Below, piece after piece: positions 4,684 through 7,374 of a stretch of 7,374 nucleotides of DNA (its first letter is position 1; the number at the start of each line of letters is the position of its first letter). The notes under the pieces are model-generated. The model saw nothing but the letters and a program-made list of their open reading frames with translations. It was not told the origin of the DNA and did no database searches. The stretch comes from DASPTB01 sp035623615 (lineage in GTDB: Bacteria > Actinomycetota > UBA4738). The position numbers were made by a program, and so were the translations under genes. The stretch lies in assembly GCA_035623615.1 (NCBI GenBank), contig DASPTB010000139.1:1-7374 (forward strand). The letters run 5' to 3'.

Positions 4684-5871
4684 ATGGTGGCGCGTTTCGC
4701 CCGCCGACTCCCGCTCGTACTGAGCCTCCTCGTCGCCGTCCTGTTGCCGGCGCAGGCCGCGCTCGCCTACAGCGACGTCCCAACCAGCTACTGGGATTAC
4801 GCGGCGATCAAGTACGTCGCAATCGACAGGACGTGGATGAAGGACTACTCGGACGGAACGTTCCGCCCGCGGACGGACGAGAGCCGTCAGTTCCTCGCCC
4901 GCACGCTCGTGACCATGTACGCGCCGACGCAGCCCGCCGACACGAGCCTCACGTTCCCCGACATGCCCCAGTCGTCGCCGTTCTTCAAGTACGCGAGCAT
5001 CGCCGTGAAGAACGGATGGATGACCACAGGGCCGGGTCCCGACTTCAACCCGACGGCTCCGGTCCACGTGGCCGCCTTCGACAGGGCGCTCGTGCTCGGA
5101 ATGGGCCTGTCGGCGGAGGTGAACGGCCTCGCGAACATCCACGAGGCCGGCGGCTTCCGGTACACCGTTCCCGCCTCCTTCCCCTACCTGCAGCTCGCGC
5201 ACTTCCTCGGGCTGCACTTCAACCACCCGAGCACGCAGGAGTCGATGGACCTCGAGCCCACCGACGCGATCCCGCGCGACGAGGTCGCGTACTCGCTCGC
5301 CGCGGCCGCCCAGCTTCCTTCGTACGAGCTGACCGACGCCGACGCGTTCAGCACGATCACGCTCAACACGCACGATCCGGCCAAGCCATCGCAGCCGGCC
5401 AAGCGCGCCGTCACGGCGTTCGCGCTGCAGTACGTCGGCTATCCCTATATCTGGGGGGGCGAGTGGTACCAGAAGACCCCGCCCGGATACTGCTGCGGCG
5501 CACAGGTAAAGGGTGGGTTCGACTGCTCGGGGTTCGCCTGGTGGGTCATGCAGCGCGCCGGCCAGTCGGGGTTCAACAACGAGAAGATCCGCGGCTATGC
5601 AGGCTGGTCGATTCCCCAGCGAACCAGCTACGACATGGCGCACGCCACCACGACGAAGATCGCGTTCGCCAACCTCGAGACGGGCGACCTGATGCTGTTC
5701 GCCGACGGAGGCGGCACGACGTGGCAGGACGCCGACCATGTCGGCATCTACCTCGGGAACGGATGGATGATCCACTCGACCGGCAGCACCGACGGCGTCG
5801 CGATCGAGAACGTCACGACCGGCTGGTGGCGCGAGCACTTCCTCTGGGGCCGGAGGCTGATCCCGAGTTGA
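4684..5871 (+). CDS. Secreted SLH-repeat NlpC/P60 peptidase
   Basis: A 395-residue exported cell-wall protein. The signal peptide is MVARFARRLPLVLSLLVAVL followed by an AQAALA cleavage region. Three S-layer-homology-like repeats follow: about 29-79 (SDVPTSYWDYAAIKYVA ... DGTFRPRTDESRQFLART), 89-142 (FPDMPQSSPFFKYASIAV) and a weaker one ending near 213 (DLEPTDAIPRDEVAYSLAAA). SLH repeats usually anchor proteins to secondary wall polymer. Residues 239-395 are an NlpC/P60 domain with all three active-site residues: Cys281 (GFDCSGF), His352 (DHVGIYLG) and His364 (MIHST), so it should cleave peptidoglycan peptide stems. About 15 extra residues with a CysCys pair lie between YIWGG and FDCSG. The start is uncertain: ATG 4684 gives a normal signal peptide, ATG 4645 a longer n-region, and GTG 4597 is unlikely. 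None has a good Shine-Dalgarno or -10. Divergent from the glycosylase gene. Confidence 0.9.
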   Translation: MVARFARRLPLVLSLLVAVLLPAQAALAYSDVPTSYWDYAAIKYVAIDRTWMKDYSDGTFRPRTDESRQFLARTLVTMYAPTQPADTSLTFPDMPQSSPFFKYASIAVKNGWMTTGPGPDFNPTAPVHVAAFDRALVLGMGLSAEVNGLANIHEAGGFRYTVPASFPYLQLAHFLGLHFNHPSTQESMDLEPTDAIPRDEVAYSLAAAAQLPSYELTDADAFSTITLNTHDPAKPSQPAKRAVTAFALQYVGYPYIWGGEWYQKTPPGYCCGAQVKGGFDCSGFAWWVMQRAGQSGFNNEKIRGYAGWSIPQRTSYDMAHATTTKIAFANLETGDLMLFADGGGTTWQDADHVGIYLGNGWMIHSTGSTDGVAIENVTTGWWREHFLWGRRLIPS

Positions 5872-5891
5872 GCCCCCTCCCAGCCCGCGCC

Positions 5892-6260
5892 CTACGGCGA
5901 ACCGATCACGCGGTTGACCGTCTCCAGCAGCGCCCCGATGCTGAACGGCCGGCGGAGCTCGGCGTCGACCGGCACGAGCACGAGCCGGCCGGTCTCGCCC
6001 TTGCCGGCCATCAGGACGATCGCCTTCGTGCTCTCCAGCCCCGGGTCGGCGCGAACCTCTTTCAGGACGTCCCACCCGTCCTCGTCGGGAAGCTCGGAAT
6101 CGACGATCAGCAGGTCGTAGGGCGCCTCGCGGATCAGTCGAAGCCCCTCCGCGCCGGACGCCGCGTCGTCGACCTCGTACCCGGCTACGCGCAGGCGCAG
6201 CACGGGCTGGGCCAGGTACTCGGGCCGGTTGTCGACGAACAGGACGCGCTTCTTGGCCAT
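5892..6260 (-). CDS. Stand-alone receiver-domain protein with degenerate active site
   Basis: A 122-residue single-domain response regulator fold with no output domain. KKRVLFVDNRPEY opens strand 1, YDLLIVDSELPDEDGW carries the phospho-acceptor position Asp54, and the chain closes with AELRRPFSIGALLETVNRVI. Asp10 is kept, but the adjacent acidic residue is Asn11, the switch Thr/Ser is Met84 (IVLMAG) and the conserved Lys is Arg104 (RRPF). Phosphorylation may be weak, or the protein may work as a phosphorylation-independent binding module. No histidine kinase lies in the window. It converges on the SLH-NlpC/P60 gene with a 20-base gap and diverges from the second NlpC/P60 gene, so an involvement in cell-wall control is a guess from position only. 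ATG 6260 is preferred to the in-frame TTG at 6266 because the family opens just before KRVLFVD. Confidence 0.88.
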   Translation of the reverse strand: MAKKRVLFVDNRPEYLAQPVLRLRVAGYEVDDAASGAEGLRLIREAPYDLLIVDSELPDEDGWDVLKEVRADPGLESTKAIVLMAGKGETGRLVLVPVDAELRRPFSIGALLETVNRVIGSP

Positions 6261-6269
6261 GACCAACCC

Positions 6270-6275
6270 AGATTA
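6270..6275 (-). promoter_or_regulatory. Putative -10 element (TAATCT) for the receiver gene
   Basis: TAATCT fits TAnnnT and ends 9 bases before the ATG at 6260. No Shine-Dalgarno is present, so the mRNA would have a leader of only a few bases. No -35 match is visible. Confidence 0.35.
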
Positions 6276-6316
6276 CGCATGCCGGGCGACGCCCGACGCG
6301 CCCACGACGGCCTGAC

Positions 6317-6322
6317 GGAGGA
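6317..6322 (+). promoter_or_regulatory. Shine-Dalgarno of the 20-codon leader ORF
   Basis: GGAGGA, seven bases before the ATG at 6330: a strong, well-spaced ribosome binding site in front of an ORF of only 20 codons. Confidence 0.45.
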
Positions 6323-6324
6323 AG

Positions 6325-6354
6325 TTGACATGCCATCCCAGCCACCGATAGGCT
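6325..6354 (+). promoter_or_regulatory. Consensus-type promoter TTGACA-18-TAGGCT for the second NlpC/P60 gene
   Basis: A perfect -35 TTGACA (6325-6330), an 18-base spacer and TAGGCT (6349-6354), fitting TAnnnT. It is the only consensus -35 found in the window. Transcription should start near 6361, 28 bases before the ATG at 6389. The -35 overlaps the start of the leader ORF, so RNA from this promoter would lack that start codon. Confidence 0.6.
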
Positions 6355-6392
6355 CATTTTCGAGCTGCTCAGGGCGGCTCGTTTTGTTATGA
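6330..6392 (+). CDS. Possible 20-codon leader peptide coupled to the NlpC/P60 gene
   Basis: An ORF of 20 codons beginning MPSQPPIGSF and ending in LVLL. It has a strong GGAGGA ribosome binding site, and its TGA overlaps the ATG of the peptidase gene as ATGA, the classic coupling arrangement. An in-frame ATG at 6279 would lengthen it to 37 residues but has no Shine-Dalgarno. The peptidase ATG itself has no Shine-Dalgarno, so coupling would explain how it is translated on longer transcripts. Against this, the promoter at 6325-6354 would skip the leader ORF entirely, and no promoter upstream of 6317 is visible. Its last third encodes the hairpin at 6361-6381. Confidence 0.35.
   Translation: MPSQPPIGSFSSCSGRLVLL
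6361..6388 (+). promoter_or_regulatory. Terminator-like hairpin with T-run in the 5' leader
   Basis: Bases 6361-6369 pair with 6373-6381 across a three-base CAG loop (outer stem CGAGC/GCTCG, inner stem with two G-T pairs), directly followed by TTTTGTT and then the ATG at 6389. It would begin at the predicted transcription start. It could act as an attenuator or as a 5' stabilising stem; the T-run makes the former worth considering. Confidence 0.4.
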
Positions 6393-7374
6393 GCCAAGTG
6401 AGCAAGGGGAAGAGGCGCCGGAAGGTTGCTCGGCTGGGAACGGCCGTGCTCCTCGCCATCGGGTTCGTGGGCGCCGCAGGAACGGTCTCTTCGGCCAAAC
6501 CCTCCCACGCCGACCTCAGCGCCGCGGAGCAGAAGCTCTCCTCGCTCAACCAGCAGATGTCGGCGCTGGTCGAGCAGTACGACCAGGCGCAGGTGCGGCT
6601 CCAGCAGACCGAGGTGGAGCTGACCCAAGCCCGCGCCGACGTCCAGGCGGCCCAGGCCAAGCTCGCCGCCGCCAAGGCACAGCTCTCCGAACAGGCGGCC
6701 ACCGCCTACGAAACACAGGGGTCCACGATCGGGGTGCTGCTCGGCGCCACGACGTTCGCCGACCTGTCCGACCGGGTCCAGTTCCTCCAGCAGCTCTCGC
6801 AGCAGAGCACCGACGCCGCCGATGCGGCCCAGGTCGCGAGGGTGCAGGCGCAGAACGCCACCCAGGAGCTAAACACGGCGCTCAAGCAGAAGCAGACGCT
6901 CGTCAACCAGCTCGCGTCGAAGAAGTCGCAGATCCAGTCCGGCATCTCGCAAACGCAGGGCGCGATCGACACCATCAAGAAGTCCCTCAGCCGGCAACGC
7001 GCCGAGCAGGTGATCAACAACCCGGGCGGCGGAACCGTCACCTCGCCTCCGCCGGGAGGCGGCGGCGGAGGAACGCTCCCGCCCGCGTCGGGAGCGGCGG
7101 CGGCCGTCGCGGCGGCGCGCAGCGCGATCGGCGTCCCCTACGTCTACGGCGGGGCCAGCATGAGCGGGTTCGACTGCTCCGGCCTCACGATGTGGTCGTG
7201 GGCGCACGCGGGCGTGTACCTGCCGCACTCGGCCGCCATGCAGTACGCGGTCACCCCCCGCGTGTCCACCTCCGACCTGCAGCCCGGCGACCTGCTGTTC
7301 TTCTACACGCCGATCTCGCACGTGACGCTGTACATCGGCGGCGGGATGGAGATCGCGGCCTCCCACACCGGGAC
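6389..7374 (+). CDS. Secreted coiled-coil NlpC/P60 peptidoglycan peptidase (RipC/PcsB-like), C-terminus cut off
   Basis: The first 328 residues of an exported wall hydrolase that runs past the right edge. The signal peptide has a basic n-region (KGKRRRKVAR), a hydrophobic core LGTAVLLAIGFVGAAG and cleavage near SHA41 or SSA36. Residues about 43-107 and 135-208 form a long coiled coil rich in Gln, Ala and Leu, separated by STIGVLLGATTFADLSDRVQ, which resembles the hinge of PcsB/RipC-type proteins. Members of that group are activated by FtsEX during division; that role is inferred here. A Pro/Gly linker (about 210-235) precedes the NlpC/P60 domain with IGVPYVYGG, Cys263 (FDCSG) and His311 (SHVTLYIG). 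The usual third polar residue, 12 after the His, is Ala323. The ATG at 6389 overlaps the leader ORF stop and lacks a Shine-Dalgarno; GTG 6398 is a poorer alternative. Confidence 0.9.
   Translation, partial: MSQVSKGKRRRKVARLGTAVLLAIGFVGAAGTVSSAKPSHADLSAAEQKLSSLNQQMSALVEQYDQAQVRLQQTEVELTQARADVQAAQAKLAAAKAQLSEQAATAYETQGSTIGVLLGATTFADLSDRVQFLQQLSQQSTDAADAAQVARVQAQNATQELNTALKQKQTLVNQLASKKSQIQSGISQTQGAIDTIKKSLSRQRAEQVINNPGGGTVTSPPPGGGGGGTLPPASGAAAAVAAARSAIGVPYVYGGASMSGFDCSGLTMWSWAHAGVYLPHSAAMQYAVTPRVSTSDLQPGDLLFFYTPISHVTLYIGGGMEIAASHTG

Noticed and set aside
6281..6297. CGGGC-GAC-GCCCG hairpin upstream of the leader ORF
   Set aside because: Stable but short, no T-run and no partner structure seen. 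It could be part of an aptamer-like leader, but nothing supports that, and the region is too short for a ydaO-type c-di-AMP riboswitch, which I considered because of the wall hydrolase.
3810..6392. Very long open frame on the plus strand (about 860 codons)
   Set aside because: It runs antisense through the glycosylase and receiver genes and out of frame through the SLH-NlpC/P60 gene, is Arg/Pro/His-rich without any domain, and is explained by the scarcity of stop codons in high-GC DNA. Only its last 20 codons are considered, as a leader ORF.
4651..6702. Long open frame on the minus strand (about 680 codons)
   Set aside because: It is antisense to both NlpC/P60 genes, which have clear domains, signal peptides and catalytic residues. 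Its translation has low-complexity Arg/Ala/Gly composition.
1..7374. CRISPR array, insertion sequence, integrase site or toxin-antitoxin pair
   Set aside because: I saw no regularly spaced repeats, transposase or integrase motifs, terminal inverted repeats or paired small genes of such types.

Overview
The window reads as ordinary chromosome from a high-GC Gram-positive, probably a member of the Actinomycetota. This is inferred from the roughly 70 % GC, genes packed on both strands with GC-rich third positions, a PcsB/RipC-type NlpC/P60 hydrolase, an Fpg/Nei variant typical of actinobacterial proteins, and many starts that look leaderless. I cannot place it to class or genus. No phage, IS element, CRISPR array, rRNA or convincing tRNA is visible.

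Layout. Bases 1-107 (-) hold the start of a gene that runs off the left edge. Bases 161-2111 (-) are a two-gene unit: a HemK/PrmC-like methyltransferase with a variant HPPY motif, then an aldo/keto reductase behind a strong Shine-Dalgarno. Diverging from it at 2170 (+) is a GroES-fold protein with an N-terminal extension and no roof loop. Converging on that is a 69-residue hypothetical (2597-2806, -), and behind it a DinB-fold metal-site protein (2936-3385, -). Bases 3386-3731 have no confident gene, but carry what looks like the decayed tail of a second Fpg and a dubious ORF ending in an ATGA overlap with the DinB gene. Bases 3732-4583 (-) encode an Fpg/Nei DNA glycosylase.

The right part is a cell-envelope module. 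A secreted protein with three SLH-like repeats and an NlpC/P60 peptidase domain (4684-5871, +) is followed by a convergent orphan receiver-domain protein with degenerate active-site positions (5892-6260, -). Last comes a secreted coiled-coil NlpC/P60 peptidase (6389 to the right edge, +) whose leader contains a consensus promoter, a 20-codon ORF ending in ATGA over the start codon, and a terminator-like hairpin.

Six of the eight genes that would head transcripts have a TAnnnT -10 element placed 6-9 bases before the start codon and no Shine-Dalgarno, as expected for leaderless mRNAs. The two genes that lie downstream in apparent units (aldo/keto reductase and DinB) have clear Shine-Dalgarno sequences. 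This split also settles several start codons. I see no single obviously new multi-gene system. The most unusual items are the leader of the last gene, the HPPY methyltransferase, the roofless GroES-like protein and the pseudo-receiver between the two wall hydrolases.
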